Shown here piece after piece: positions 25,889-33,905 of a stretch of DNA of 33,905 nt. Under the pieces are notes generated by a model. That model did no database searches and had not been told where the DNA came from. It worked only from the letters and a program-made list of their open reading frames with translations. A program made the translations under genes and the position numbers. Origin of the DNA: Acidobacteriota bacterium (lineage in GTDB: Bacteria > Acidobacteriota > Vicinamibacteria > Vicinamibacterales > UBA2999); contig JAKFYH010000034.1 in NCBI GenBank assembly GCA_021730945.1, positions 1 to 33,905 of the forward strand. Direction: 5' to 3'. Every line of letters starts with the position of its first letter. Within the stretch, counting starts at the first letter, position 1.

Positions 25889-27640
25889 TCAGCCACCGAA
25901 CGGGAGGGCACCGCGGCGGGCCTGAGCGGCCGGCGCGAAGTTGTCGGCCCGGAACACCTCGCGGCCCTCTTTGAGCGTCCACACGACCCGCGCCTTGTGA
26001 ATCTCCTCAACCGGAATCTCGAAGAGGTGGCGGTCGATCACGATCAAGTCGGCGAACTTTCCCGCCTCGAGCGACCCGCTGACCCGTTCCTCGAAGTTCA
26101 CGTAGGCGCCACCGTTGGTATAGGCAGCGAGCGCGGTCGGCAGATCCAGGCGCTCGCCGGGGAGCCACGCGGCGGTTGCGCCTGACAACGCGCGCCGGGT
26201 CACGGCCACCTGAATGGCGTCGAGCGGGTTGACCGACGAGACGGACCAGTCGCTGCCGCCGGCCAGCACCGCGCCGGCCCGGTGCAGCGCGCCAAAGGGA
26301 TAGAGCCACTTCGACCGATCGGGGCCAAGCCGGGGCTCGGTCAGCTTGACGATGTAGTCATCGGCATAGGCCCAGAGGGGCTGGAGGTTGGCCACCACGC
26401 CAAGCGAGCGGAAGCGGCCGATGTCCGCCGGATCGATCAGCTCGAGGTGGGCGATGTGGTGCCGGCGATCGCCGCCGCCGTTGGCGCGCGCTGCCGCCTC
26501 AATCGCGTCGAGGCCCTGCCGCACCGCGCCGTCGCCAATCGCGTGCATGTGCACCTGGAACCCGTCGCGGTCGAGCCGCGCCACCAGTGCGTGCAGCCGG
26601 CTGTCGGTGAAGGCGGGCAATCCTCTTGGATGCGCGGCCGGCGCACGCTCGCCGGCCAAGGGCAAGTACGGCTCGAGCAGCATCGCCGTGCCCGACTCGA
26701 TCACGCCGTCGAGGAACACCTTGGCGGCTCCCGCCGTGACGCCCGGTTCCACGGTGCCGGCGCGCACTTGTATCAACCGGTCCACCTGAGAGGCCTCCTC
26801 ATCAGGATTGGTGTACAGCGAGAGCCGCGCCCGCGCGGTGAGCTGGCCTTGCCGCGCCACGGCTCGATAGGCCGCCACCATCGGTTCGCGGGCGTTGGCT
26901 TCCTGGAACGAGACGATGCCAAACCGATTCAACTGCGCCAGCGCGATCCGCAGCCCCGTCTCGTACTCCGCGGCCGTGACCGGCGGCTGCACCTTGCTGA
27001 CGATTTCGGTGGCCGACTCCAACAGCACACCGGTGGCCTCGCCGTTGGCATCGCGCTCGATGCGGCCGGCAGGCGGATCCGGCGTGCTCTTCACGATCGC
27101 CGCCGCCGCCAGCGCCGCCGAGTTGACCCACATGGAATGACCATCCGCGGAGCTGAGCGCTGCCGGTATCTTGCCCGTCACTTCATCGAGCGCCTCCCGG
27201 CGAGGACCGCCAGGGAACGTCGTCATGGACCAACCGCCGCCCACGATCCACGGCCGGCCGTTGCGGGCTTCCACGCATCTGCCGACTGCGTTCAGCGTGG
27301 CCGCTGCGCCGACCACCTCGTTCAGGTTGCACTGACCCAGCTCGACACCGGCGCTGACGGGATGCACGTGCGCGTCGTGAAACGCCGGCATCACGAACCG
27401 ACCGCCGAGATCGACCACACGGGTCTGGCCGCCGGCCAGAGGCGCAATATCGGCTGTCGCGCCGATGGCGATGATGCGACCGTCACGCACGGCGAGGGCC
27501 TCGGCCCACCGGCGTTCCGCGTCGAGGGTGTAGATCTTGCCATTGGTCAGCAGGAGCTCCGGCGGCGGAGTGGCGCCGGGTGGCGTGGCGCACCCCGCGA
27601 TCAGCATCAGCAATGACAGCGCGAGCGACGGGCGGATCAT
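25889..27640 (-). CDS. amidohydrolase family 3 (YtcJ-like) lipoprotein
   Basis: A 583-residue TIM-barrel hydrolase. The N-terminus is a lipoprotein signal (SLLMLIAGCATP, Cys17), followed by the flanking beta domain LLLTNGKIYTLDAERRWAEALAVRDGRIIAIG. Metal ligands His91 and His93 sit in FHDAHVHP; later blocks are HMHAIGDGAVRQGLDAIE, IAHLELIDPADIGRF and GGSDWSVSSVNPLDAIQVAVTRR with the conserved Asp. The match is to the YtcJ/N-substituted formamide deformylase-like branch; substrate unknown. It starts nine bases after the upstream MBL-fold gene, so the two form an operon of exported hydrolases. No Shine-Dalgarno is visible, so translation may be coupled. Confidence 0.9.
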   Translation of the reverse strand: MIRPSLALSLLMLIAGCATPPGATPPPELLLTNGKIYTLDAERRWAEALAVRDGRIIAIGATADIAPLAGGQTRVVDLGGRFVMPAFHDAHVHPVSAGVELGQCNLNEVVGAAATLNAVGRCVEARNGRPWIVGGGWSMTTFPGGPRREALDEVTGKIPAALSSADGHSMWVNSAALAAAAIVKSTPDPPAGRIERDANGEATGVLLESATEIVSKVQPPVTAAEYETGLRIALAQLNRFGIVSFQEANAREPMVAAYRAVARQGQLTARARLSLYTNPDEEASQVDRLIQVRAGTVEPGVTAGAAKVFLDGVIESGTAMLLEPYLPLAGERAPAAHPRGLPAFTDSRLHALVARLDRDGFQVHMHAIGDGAVRQGLDAIEAAARANGGGDRRHHIAHLELIDPADIGRFRSLGVVANLQPLWAYADDYIVKLTEPRLGPDRSKWLYPFGALHRAGAVLAGGSDWSVSSVNPLDAIQVAVTRRALSGATAAWLPGERLDLPTALAAYTNGGAYVNFEERVSGSLEAGKFADLIVIDRHLFEIPVEEIHKARVVWTLKEGREVFRADNFAPAAQARRGALPFGG

Positions 27641-27649
27641 CGCGAGTGG

Positions 27650-28738
27650 CTACTTCACTTTCCCGTCAAGAATCTCGTAGGCGCGGCGCATGCCGTGATT
27701 GGGCGTCAGGCCCACCGTCCGGATGCCGGGGAAGTGCACCGCGTTGCCGCGCAGATCGACCTGCCTGGCGGCGTCCTCCCACGGCGTGCCTGCCTTGTGG
27801 AACCGTTGCGCCTGCGACCAGAAATCGCGCAGGTAGGCCTGCCAGTGATCCAGCTTGGCCATGTCGGTAAAGGCCGCGCCGTGCCCAGGCAGCACGGTGC
27901 CGAGGTCGAGTTTCTTCATCGCCTCGATCGTGTCCACCCACTCCGGGACGAAGGCATCGCCCATGTACGACGTGCCATTCACCATCAGGTCGCCGGTCGC
28001 GACGATGCGCTCTTTCGGCAAATAGACGACCACGTCGCCGGCGGTGTGGCCGCGGCCAAGGAAGAGGATGCGAATCTCGCGCCCACCGCGAAACAGCGTC
28101 ATGGTCTCAGTGAGCGTCAGCGTCGGCGGCGTCGGCTTCACCGCGTTGGTGCTCTCGAGGTGATTGCGCTGGATGTCGAGTTGATTCTGGATCGTAGCCT
28201 TGGTCTTGTCGGCGGATGCAGTTGCAAGCCTCGCTTCGAGGCCCTTGATCTGCGCGGGCACGCCGCCGACATAGAACTCGCGAGCGGGTGAGTCCTGCGA
28301 CTTGCCGGCGAGGATCTGCTGACGGGCAAACTCGTGGCCGATAATCTCCACATCGGGACCGTAGATCTGATTGCCGTGCGAGTGATCGAAGTGGTAGTGA
28401 GAGTTGACGACCCAGCGAATCGGCTTGGGCGTGATCGCCTTCAACTCGTCGCGCAGCGCCCATGCGGCACCGGGTGAGACCTGCGAGTCGACCACCAGCA
28501 CATCGCGGTCGCCCTCGATAATTGTCGCGTTCGACATCACCACCAGGCTGCCCGTGCCCACGGCGTGATAGACGCCGTCGGTGATCTTGTTGAATGTCCA
28601 CGCCGGCGCCTTGTAGCTCGTGCCCGGCGGGCGGGTGTCGGCCGGCGATCCTTGCCGGGCCGCCACCGGCCCGAAGGCCAGCGCGATGGCGCCGAAGACG
28701 GCAATCGTGAGGAGCAGGAGTGGTCGCTGGCGTGTCAT
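27650..28738 (-). CDS. exported metallo-beta-lactamase-fold hydrolase (subclass B-like)
   Basis: A 362-residue protein with a signal peptide (about 1-28, LLLLTIAVFGAIALAFGPVAA). The metal site is VNSHYHFDHSHG (His114, His116, Asp118, His119), followed by FLGRGHTAGDVVVYLP, ATGDLMVNG and VLPGHG, the ordered ligands of active MBL-fold enzymes. A charged helical insertion (about 150-205, LEARLATASADKTKATIQNQLDIQ) separates the first two metal motifs, and the C-terminal 70 residues are an extra helical region. Substrate unknown; a role in beta-lactam resistance should not be assumed. ATG 28738 begins the signal peptide and has TAGAAT ten bases upstream. It is co-directional and nine bases from the amidohydrolase gene. 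Confidence 0.88.
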   Translation of the reverse strand: MTRQRPLLLLTIAVFGAIALAFGPVAARQGSPADTRPPGTSYKAPAWTFNKITDGVYHAVGTGSLVVMSNATIIEGDRDVLVVDSQVSPGAAWALRDELKAITPKPIRWVVNSHYHFDHSHGNQIYGPDVEIIGHEFARQQILAGKSQDSPAREFYVGGVPAQIKGLEARLATASADKTKATIQNQLDIQRNHLESTNAVKPTPPTLTLTETMTLFRGGREIRILFLGRGHTAGDVVVYLPKERIVATGDLMVNGTSYMGDAFVPEWVDTIEAMKKLDLGTVLPGHGAAFTDMAKLDHWQAYLRDFWSQAQRFHKAGTPWEDAARQVDLRGNAVHFPGIRTVGLTPNHGMRRAYEILDGKVK

Positions 28739-28748
28739 GGTGCCGGGG

Positions 28749-28754
28749 ATTCTA
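28749..28754 (-). promoter_or_regulatory. -10 box before the MBL-fold/amidohydrolase operon
   Basis: TAGAAT on the minus strand lies ten bases before ATG 28738, predicting a leader of about three bases. No Shine-Dalgarno is present. Confidence 0.4.
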
Positions 28755-28768
28755 CCTGAACCGTCGGC

Positions 28769-28774
28769 TATACT
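28769..28774 (+). promoter_or_regulatory. -10 box before the Ser/Thr kinase gene
   Basis: TATACT lies 14 bases before ATG 28789, predicting a leader of about seven bases without a Shine-Dalgarno. It is arranged divergently from the TAGAAT box at 28749-28754. Confidence 0.4.
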
Positions 28775-28788
28775 CACCAGACGCCGAC

Positions 28789-31530
28789 ATGTCAGCGCTT
28801 CCCCTTGGTACCCGCCTCGGCCCATACGAGATCATCGAGCAGATTGGCGAAGGTGGCATGGGCGAGGTGTATCGGGCCACCGATCCGCGACTGAAGCGGC
28901 AGGTGGCGCTGAAGGTCTTGCCCGTGGCGGTGACGGCGGATCCGGAACGCCTGGCCCGCTTCCAGCGCGAAGCGGAAGTGCTGGCATCGCTCAATCATCC
29001 CAACATCGCAGGGCTGTACGGCGTCGAGGATGGTCCGGCTGAAGCCAAACATCACATGCGCGCGCTGGTGATGGAACTGGTCGAAGGTCCGACGCTGGCT
29101 GATCGGATCGCGCAAGGGCCGGTGCCGGTTGTCGAGGCGCTGGCAATCGCACGGCAGATCGCCGAGGCGCTCGAAGCGGCGCACGACCAGAACATCATTC
29201 ATCGCGACCTGAAGCCCGCCAACATCAAGCTGCGCCAGGACGGCACGGTGAAGGTGCTCGATTTTGGCCTCGCCAAGGCGATGGATCGGTCGGAGGGCGA
29301 TGGCTTCAGCCGTCGCCAGGCGGCTGACGCGTCCGCCCTCCGAACGGTCACGTCACCAGTCGTGACGGGCGCCGGCATCATTCTCGGCACGGCCGCCTAC
29401 ATGAGCCCCGAGCAGGCGGCGGGGAAGCCAGTCGATCGCCGCACCGACATGTGGGCGTTTGGGGTCGTCCTGCTGGAAATGCTGACGGGGAAGCGTGTCT
29501 TCGACGGCGAATCGGTGTCACATGTCATCGCGGCCGTGTTGAAGGACGAACCTGACTGGTCGGCGCTACCTCCGGACACCCCGGGCGTAGTCCGCAAGCT
29601 GCTGCGGCGCTGCCTGGAGAAGGATCGCCGAAAGCGTTTGCCAGATGCGGCGGCGGCCCGTCTTGAGTGTGATGACGCGATCGCGACACCTCGCGACGCC
29701 GCCGTCGCGCCGTTGCTGGCGCCGAAGTCTCGGCCGTGGCCCGTGGTTGCCGGCGCCATCGCCGGGGCGTTGGTCGCAGGCCTAGTCGGCTGGACGCTCT
29801 GGCCCGCGGACCCGGTCGCACCGCCGAGTACCCGGTTTGCGATCGATCTACCGGCCGAACAGGTGTTCACCCGCGCCGGTCGCCACGTGCTGGCGCTGTC
29901 GCCAGACGGCATGCACCTGGTCTACATCGCCAATCGTGCGCTGTACCTGCAGTCGTTCAACCAACTGGCGCCGACGATGATCGGGGGTACGGCTAATGCG
30001 GACCCGTCGGAACCCGTGTTCTCACCCGACGGCGCCTGGATTGCCTTCTGGTCAAACGGCGTGCTGAAGAAGATCCCGTTCGGTGGCGGAAGTGCCATCG
30101 CCCTGGCGGAGATCGACAATCCCCTCGGGTTGACGTGGATCGGCGACCAGATCGTGGTGGGCCAGGCTCGCACTGTCCTCCAGGTGCCGGCCGACGGCGG
30201 CACGGTCCGGACGCTGCTATCGATCGACAAGACCGCCGGCGAGTGGATCCAGACGCCGCAACTGATCGATGACGGTCGCGCGGTCCTCTTCACACTGCGG
30301 ACCGACGAGCGCGACTGGACCGGCTCGAACATCGTCGTGCAGGACCTTGCGAGCGGGGCGCGGATGACGCTGGTTCAGGGAGGAACCGATGGCCGCGCGC
30401 TGCCCGGCGGGCTGCTGCTCTACGCGCGCGAGAATGCGTTGTTCGCCGTCGCCTTCGATCCGCGAAAACGCGAAACATCAGGTCCGACCGTGCCGGTGGA
30501 GCGCGGCGTACTCCCATCGGTGGGCGGGTTCACCGGCGCCTCTCAAATAGCGTGGTCGCCGTCCGGCAGCCTGGCCTACGCCGTGGACGACCTCGGGGCA
30601 GACAGCGCACTGACCTGGATGACGCGGCAGGGCGTCCTGCAACCCACGGCATTGCCGGCGCGGCCGATGTTCCAGGGGCCGCGCTCGTTCTCCTTGTCAC
30701 CGGACGGCAAGTACGTGTCCATGCGCCTGATGGGGGCGTCGCGATCGCAGACCGACGTCTGGATTGGCGACATCGCGCGCGGCACGTTCACGCGGTTGAC
30801 GTCCAGCGGTACGGCGACCGATGCGCAATGGACGCCCGATGGCCGTCGGGTGTGTTACCGGGAGAGTCCCTACGATGTGCGCTGCCAGCCCTTCGACGGC
30901 AGTGCTCCGGCAGAGAGCCTGTTTCAGCTGAACAAGCTGAGCACCATCGCCGAGTTCTCGCGCGATGGTGACTGGCTGCTGCTGAGCATCAGCGGGCAGA
31001 ACGGGGGCTTCGACATCTGGGTCACCCCCAACCGGCCGCCGTACGAGGCGAAGCCACTGTTGGCGACCGACGCTGATGAGGGCATGGCGGTGCTGTCGCC
31101 AGATGGACGATGGCTGGCGTACCAATCCGGCGAATCGGGCAGGGATGAGATCTATGTGCGTCCATTCCCGAACGTCGGTCAGGCCCGGTGGCAAGTGTCG
31201 GCATCTGGAGGCGCGGCGCCACGATGGTCGAGAGATGGCCGTGAGTTATATTTTCTGGCCATGGAGTCGGCCGGCGCGACTCTGCGAGCGACGCTGACGG
31301 CGGTGCCGGTCATCGCCGGCGCGTCCTTCAGCACCGGGGCGGCCGTGCCGCTCGCCACGATGGCGTCCAGCGCACGCGGGTACGACGTCGCCCCTGATGG
31401 CCGATTTCTGATTGGCTCGACCGGAAGCAGTACCGGCGGCTCGATCGGCACGCGCCAGCGCATTGTCGTCGTGCAAAACTGGCTCGATTCGCTGCGCCGC
31501 CGCATGACGGAGTCCACCGCCGCGCGCTGA
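28789..31530 (+). CDS. transmembrane Ser/Thr protein kinase with PD40/TolB-like propeller
   Basis: A 913-residue Hanks-type kinase. The kinase domain (about 13-285) is intact: glycine loop GEGGMGEVY (20-28), VALKVL with Lys42, HRDLKPANIKL with catalytic Asp140, DFGLAKA with Asp158, GTAAYMSPEQA and DMWAFGVVLLEMLTGKRVF. A single membrane helix (about 318-338, VVAGAIAGALVAGLVGWTLW) leads to an extracytoplasmic beta-propeller (about 360-900) with WD40-like PD40 repeats such as SPDGMHLVYIAN, SPDGAWIAFWS, SPDGRWLAYQSGESGRDEIYVRPF and WSRDGRELYFLA. This layout is widespread in acidobacteria; the propeller presumably senses a ligand outside. ATG 28789 fits the kinase homology start MSALPLGTRLGPYEI; the frame opens further upstream. 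Its end is three bases from a converging gene. Targets unknown. Confidence 0.94.
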   Translation: MSALPLGTRLGPYEIIEQIGEGGMGEVYRATDPRLKRQVALKVLPVAVTADPERLARFQREAEVLASLNHPNIAGLYGVEDGPAEAKHHMRALVMELVEGPTLADRIAQGPVPVVEALAIARQIAEALEAAHDQNIIHRDLKPANIKLRQDGTVKVLDFGLAKAMDRSEGDGFSRRQAADASALRTVTSPVVTGAGIILGTAAYMSPEQAAGKPVDRRTDMWAFGVVLLEMLTGKRVFDGESVSHVIAAVLKDEPDWSALPPDTPGVVRKLLRRCLEKDRRKRLPDAAAARLECDDAIATPRDAAVAPLLAPKSRPWPVVAGAIAGALVAGLVGWTLWPADPVAPPSTRFAIDLPAEQVFTRAGRHVLALSPDGMHLVYIANRALYLQSFNQLAPTMIGGTANADPSEPVFSPDGAWIAFWSNGVLKKIPFGGGSAIALAEIDNPLGLTWIGDQIVVGQARTVLQVPADGGTVRTLLSIDKTAGEWIQTPQLIDDGRAVLFTLRTDERDWTGSNIVVQDLASGARMTLVQGGTDGRALPGGLLLYARENALFAVAFDPRKRETSGPTVPVERGVLPSVGGFTGASQIAWSPSGSLAYAVDDLGADSALTWMTRQGVLQPTALPARPMFQGPRSFSLSPDGKYVSMRLMGASRSQTDVWIGDIARGTFTRLTSSGTATDAQWTPDGRRVCYRESPYDVRCQPFDGSAPAESLFQLNKLSTIAEFSRDGDWLLLSISGQNGGFDIWVTPNRPPYEAKPLLATDADEGMAVLSPDGRWLAYQSGESGRDEIYVRPFPNVGQARWQVSASGGAAPRWSRDGRELYFLAMESAGATLRATLTAVPVIAGASFSTGAAVPLATMASSARGYDVAPDGRFLIGSTGSSTGGSIGTRQRIVVVQNWLDSLRRRMTESTAAR

Positions 31531-31533
31531 GGC

Positions 31534-31899
31534 CTATTCGGCCACCTGCGTTAGCGCCCGTTCGAGCAAATCAGCGACGCCAAGCTCGGCCGCCCAGCGA
31601 TGCAAGTACCCCGCATCGGCGTTGGGGTTGACGCGAAGCACGCCGACGATGTCCCACCATTGCCGTTCCGAAGTCTCGCCGCCACGCCGGAACCACTCAA
31701 GCTTCGCCAGCACGGTGTCTTCCGCCGACGCCACAATGACCCGAGCAGCCCCAGCCGTTTGATCAATAGCCTGGGCGCGGGCGCGGGCGACGCCGTGGGC
31801 AGAACTAGCCACCGAGCCGGTCACGTAGTATCGAACCCGCAGACGTTCAAGGGCCTCGACGACCGGCGTCAGCGCCGCGGTGAGATCGCTCCCGCTCAT
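31534..31899 (-). CDS. nucleotidyltransferase-like protein, internally shortened, probably inactive
   Basis: Only 121 residues. The N-terminal YYVTGSVASSAHGVARA (24-40) matches the GS-containing start of a nucleotidyltransferase fold, and the C-terminal SAEDTVLAKLEWFRRGGETSERQWWDIVGVL (59-89) matches the end of the same family. In full-length relatives, as I recall them, the GS motif is followed within a few residues by an Asp-x-Asp metal site and about 60 residues of core before SAED. Here RARAQAIDQTAGAARVIVASAED joins the two ends directly, so the catalytic aspartates and core are absent while the frame stays open. The ATG overlaps the stop of the 95-residue partner gene (ATGA, 31896-31899). 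It is likely an in-frame deletion remnant. Confidence 0.7.
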   Translation of the reverse strand: MSGSDLTAALTPVVEALERLRVRYYVTGSVASSAHGVARARAQAIDQTAGAARVIVASAEDTVLAKLEWFRRGGETSERQWWDIVGVLRVNPNADAGYLHRWAAELGVADLLERALTQVAE

Positions 31900-32183
31900 G
31901 ACCCAACCGGCGCTGCCGACTGGCGCCGGGCCAGGTCTCGCCTAAGCGCCGCCGCGAGTTCGCGGCCGTAGTGCAGTTCGACGAATCTGGCATCGAGGGC
32001 GTCTTGTGACTGCCGTGGACTCTGCCGCGCCAGTGCGATCCGTGCCGCGCCGATGACGGTAGCGGACAGCGACCACGCCAGGTGCAGGCGCCGCGACACC
32101 GGAGCCGCGCGTAGCAGATCAATCTGCACGCGTTCGGCTTCCGCGGAAGTGTCCGAGGGGCGGGGCGGAATCAACGCGGCCAT
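31896..32183 (-). CDS. conserved small protein paired with a nucleotidyltransferase-like gene
   Basis: A 95-residue, mostly helical, Arg-rich cytoplasmic protein without a recognised domain. The pattern DTSAEAERVQIDLLRAAPVSRRLHLAWSLSATVIGAARIAL ... RFVELHYGRELAAALRRDLA recurs, to my knowledge, as a small ORF immediately upstream of GSVAS-type nucleotidyltransferase genes. It overlaps the shortened nucleotidyltransferase by 4 bp, so the two are translationally coupled. The two-gene layout recalls toxin-antitoxin modules, but nothing here shows toxicity. ATG 32183 has TATCAT eight bases upstream and no Shine-Dalgarno, so its mRNA is probably nearly leaderless. Divergent from the tricorn-like gene with 33 bp between start codons. 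Confidence 0.75.
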   Translation of the reverse strand: MAALIPPRPSDTSAEAERVQIDLLRAAPVSRRLHLAWSLSATVIGAARIALARQSPRQSQDALDARFVELHYGRELAAALRRDLARRQSAAPVGS

Positions 32184-32191
32184 CTGTCGCC

Positions 32192-32207
32192 ATGATACGA
32201 GTAGAAT
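32192..32207. promoter_or_regulatory. back-to-back divergent -10 boxes
   Basis: Minus-strand TATCAT (32197-32192) lies eight bases before ATG 32183, and plus-strand TAGAAT (32202-32207) lies nine bases before ATG 32217. The whole divergent control region is 33 bp and leaves at most one to three leader bases on each mRNA. Confidence 0.5.
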
Positions 32208-32216
32208 CGCCCCATC

Positions 32217-33905
32217 ATGAAGCGATTCCTTGGGCTTGCGACGTTGACTCTACTGTTCCTGCCGGGTCCGGTGGAACTGGCCGCCAACGGCACGCTTGGG
32301 CGCCGAAGCGCGGAGCGCGAAGGTGGCCCTACCCGGATGTTGCGTTCGCCGTCGATCAGCGCGACCCACGTCGCGTTCGTCTACGCCAACAATATCTGGG
32401 TGGTCGAACGCGCCGGTGGCAATGCCCGGCGGCTGACCAGCTTCCAGGGGCAGACGGTCAATCCCAAGTTCTCTCCCGATGGGACGACCATCGCCTTCAG
32501 CGGCGACTACGGCGGCAACGTCGATGTCTATACCGTGCCCGCGGAGGGCGGCGAACCGAAGCGGCTGACCTGGCATCCCGGCGCCGATACCGTGCAAGGG
32601 TGGACCGCCGACGGCAGCGGCGTGATGTTCGCTTCGGCACGAGCGACGTCGGCGCCGAATGCGACGCCGCGCTTCTGGACGGTGCCGGCGAGAGGCGGCG
32701 TCGAGGAACCACTGCCGCTGCCGCGCGGCTACCAGGGCAAGATCTCCGCGGATGGCAAACGCATTGCGTATCGCATGAACACCTCGTGGGACGAGGAGCG
32801 CCGCAACTATCGCGGTGGCCAGAACCGCCCGGTCTGGATTGTCGATCTCAAGACGTTCGACCTGGTCTCGCCGCCGTGGACCGATTCGAAGGACGTCGAC
32901 CCGGTGTGGCTCGGCGACACTGTGTTCTTCATCTCCGATCGTGACGGGATGGCCAACGTCTGGTCGTACGACACCGCCACCAAGGCGATGACCCAGCGCA
33001 CCAAGTTCATTGACTACGACGTGAAGACGCTCGATGCCGGCGGCGGGATGGTGGTCTTCGAGCAGGCGGGCTGGCTGCACACGCTCGATCCCAAGACCGG
33101 CAAGACGACGCAGCTCACCATCACCGCGTCCGGTGACTTCCCGTGGATGATGCCGCGGTTTGAGGACGTGACCGGCCGGATGACCAACCTCGGGATCTCG
33201 GCGACGGGCAAGCGCGTGGTCGTCGAGGCTCGCGGCGAGATCTTTACCATTCCCGGCGAGAAGGGCGACGTCCGCAACATCACCAACTCCAGCGGCTCGG
33301 CCGAGCGTCAGCCGGCGTGGTCGCCCGACGGCAAGTGGATCTCGTACTTCAGCGACAAGTCGGGGGAATACCGGCTGGTGATCGAGGCGCAGGAGGGCAT
33401 CGCGCCCTCGCGCGAGATCGCGTTCCAGAAGGCGGCGTTCTACTACACGCCGGTGTGGTCGCCCGACTCGAAGAAGCTGCTCTACACCGACACCAACCTG
33501 AACGTGTGGGTGATGGACATCGCGACCGGCCAGGCGAAGATTGTCGGCAACGATCCCTGGATGGTGCCGCAGCGCACGCTGGCACCGACGTGGAGTCCCG
33601 ACTCGAAATGGGTGGCGTTCGCCTCGCGCCTCAATACCCTCTACCGCGCCATCGTCGTCGCCAACGTCGAGACCGGCGAGAAGCGGCAGGTGACCGACGG
33701 CCTGGCCGATGCGATGTATCCGGTGTGGGACGCGAGCGGCAAGTACCTGTGGTTCCTGGCCTCCACCAACTTCGGCCTCGGCTCGCAGTGGCTCGACATG
33801 ACGTCGTACGGCGTCCAGGAGACGTTCGCGCTGTATCTGGCGGTCCTGAAGAAGTCCGATCCGAGCCCCCTGCTGCCGGAGAGCGATGAAGAGGCGGGTG
33901 GGGCG
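32217..33905 (+). CDS. tricorn-like protease, N-terminal propeller region (cut by right edge)
   Basis: The frame is open for 563 codons to the window end, so no stop is seen. A signal peptide (MKRFLGLATLTLLFLPGPVELA) is followed by MLRSPSISATHVAFVYANNIWVVERAGGNARRLTSFQG, the typical start of bacterial tricorn homologs, and by propeller blades such as FSPDGTTIAFSGDYGGNVDVYTV, LGDTVFFISDRDGMANVWSYD, WSPDGKWISYFSDKSGEY and WSPDSKKLLYTDTNLNVWVMD. The second propeller, PDZ and S41 serine-protease domains would lie beyond the edge. Tricorn-type proteins degrade peptides; here export is predicted, so periplasmic or extracellular action. It has no Shine-Dalgarno; TAGAAT lies nine bases before ATG 32217. 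Confidence 0.88.
   Translation, partial: MKRFLGLATLTLLFLPGPVELAANGTLGRRSAEREGGPTRMLRSPSISATHVAFVYANNIWVVERAGGNARRLTSFQGQTVNPKFSPDGTTIAFSGDYGGNVDVYTVPAEGGEPKRLTWHPGADTVQGWTADGSGVMFASARATSAPNATPRFWTVPARGGVEEPLPLPRGYQGKISADGKRIAYRMNTSWDEERRNYRGGQNRPVWIVDLKTFDLVSPPWTDSKDVDPVWLGDTVFFISDRDGMANVWSYDTATKAMTQRTKFIDYDVKTLDAGGGMVVFEQAGWLHTLDPKTGKTTQLTITASGDFPWMMPRFEDVTGRMTNLGISATGKRVVVEARGEIFTIPGEKGDVRNITNSSGSAERQPAWSPDGKWISYFSDKSGEYRLVIEAQEGIAPSREIAFQKAAFYYTPVWSPDSKKLLYTDTNLNVWVMDIATGQAKIVGNDPWMVPQRTLAPTWSPDSKWVAFASRLNTLYRAIVVANVETGEKRQVTDGLADAMYPVWDASGKYLWFLASTNFGLGSQWLDMTSYGVQETFALYLAVLKKSDPSPLLPESDEEAGGA

Noticed and set aside
27650-28738. Beta-lactam resistance enzyme
   Set aside because: The HxHxDH site is shared by many hydrolases; the helical insertion and long C-terminal extension do not point to a true beta-lactamase.

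Overview
This window is GC-rich, densely coded bacterial chromosome with no rRNA, tRNA, CRISPR array, insertion sequence or phage gene that I could see. Several features suggest an acidobacterium, possibly the Vicinamibacteria/subgroup 6 type. These are an Oar-like TonB-dependent receptor with an N-terminal carboxypeptidase-regulatory domain, a Ser/Thr kinase with a PD40/WD40-like propeller, a tricorn-type protease, secreted NHL-repeat and PQQ-like propellers, and a tannase-family esterase. The taxonomic call is inference from gene content.

Left block (1-9500), carbohydrate storage and a sigma-54 circuit. A leftward operon reads glgX, glgE, treS, then a GT-A glycosyltransferase cut by the left edge. 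The first three genes belong to the trehalose-to-alpha-glucan (GlgE) pathway; the maltokinase normally needed with them is not in view. Upstream lie a small STAS-like gene, a GAF-AAA+-Fis sigma-54 activator and a divergent YtxH-domain gene. I read -24/-12 (sigma-54) promoters with correct GG-N10-GC spacing in front of the YtxH gene (perfect consensus), the STAS-like gene and glgX. Related TGGCG-type palindromes sit about 84 bp and 104 bp upstream of the last two predicted start sites. This looks like a compact local sigma-54 regulon covering glycogen/trehalose metabolism.

Middle block (9500-22150). A secreted PQQ-like propeller gene is divergent from an ArsR-methyltransferase fusion, followed by ahcY (S-adenosylhomocysteine hydrolase) and a GDSL lipoprotein. 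The fusion plausibly senses SAM/SAH and controls ahcY. Two paralogous secreted NHL-repeat proteins are divergent from a large TonB-dependent receptor, followed by a tannase/feruloyl-esterase-family enzyme and a DUF1569 protein.

Right block (22150-33905). Secreted hydrolases and signalling: two exported metallo-beta-lactamase-fold proteins, an M61-like peptidase whose HExxH motif reads HHMAH, a YkgJ-type Cys-cluster protein, an amidohydrolase lipoprotein, a transmembrane Ser/Thr kinase, an internally shortened nucleotidyltransferase-like gene with its small partner, and the N-terminal part of a tricorn-like protease running off the right edge.

A pattern runs through the window. Genes that begin a transcript here often lack a Shine-Dalgarno sequence and instead carry a -10-like TANNNT hexamer 6-10 nt before the start codon, implying leaderless or nearly leaderless mRNAs. 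Two very tight divergent gene pairs share overlapping or adjacent opposed -10 boxes. No gene-free stretch exceeds 300 bp.
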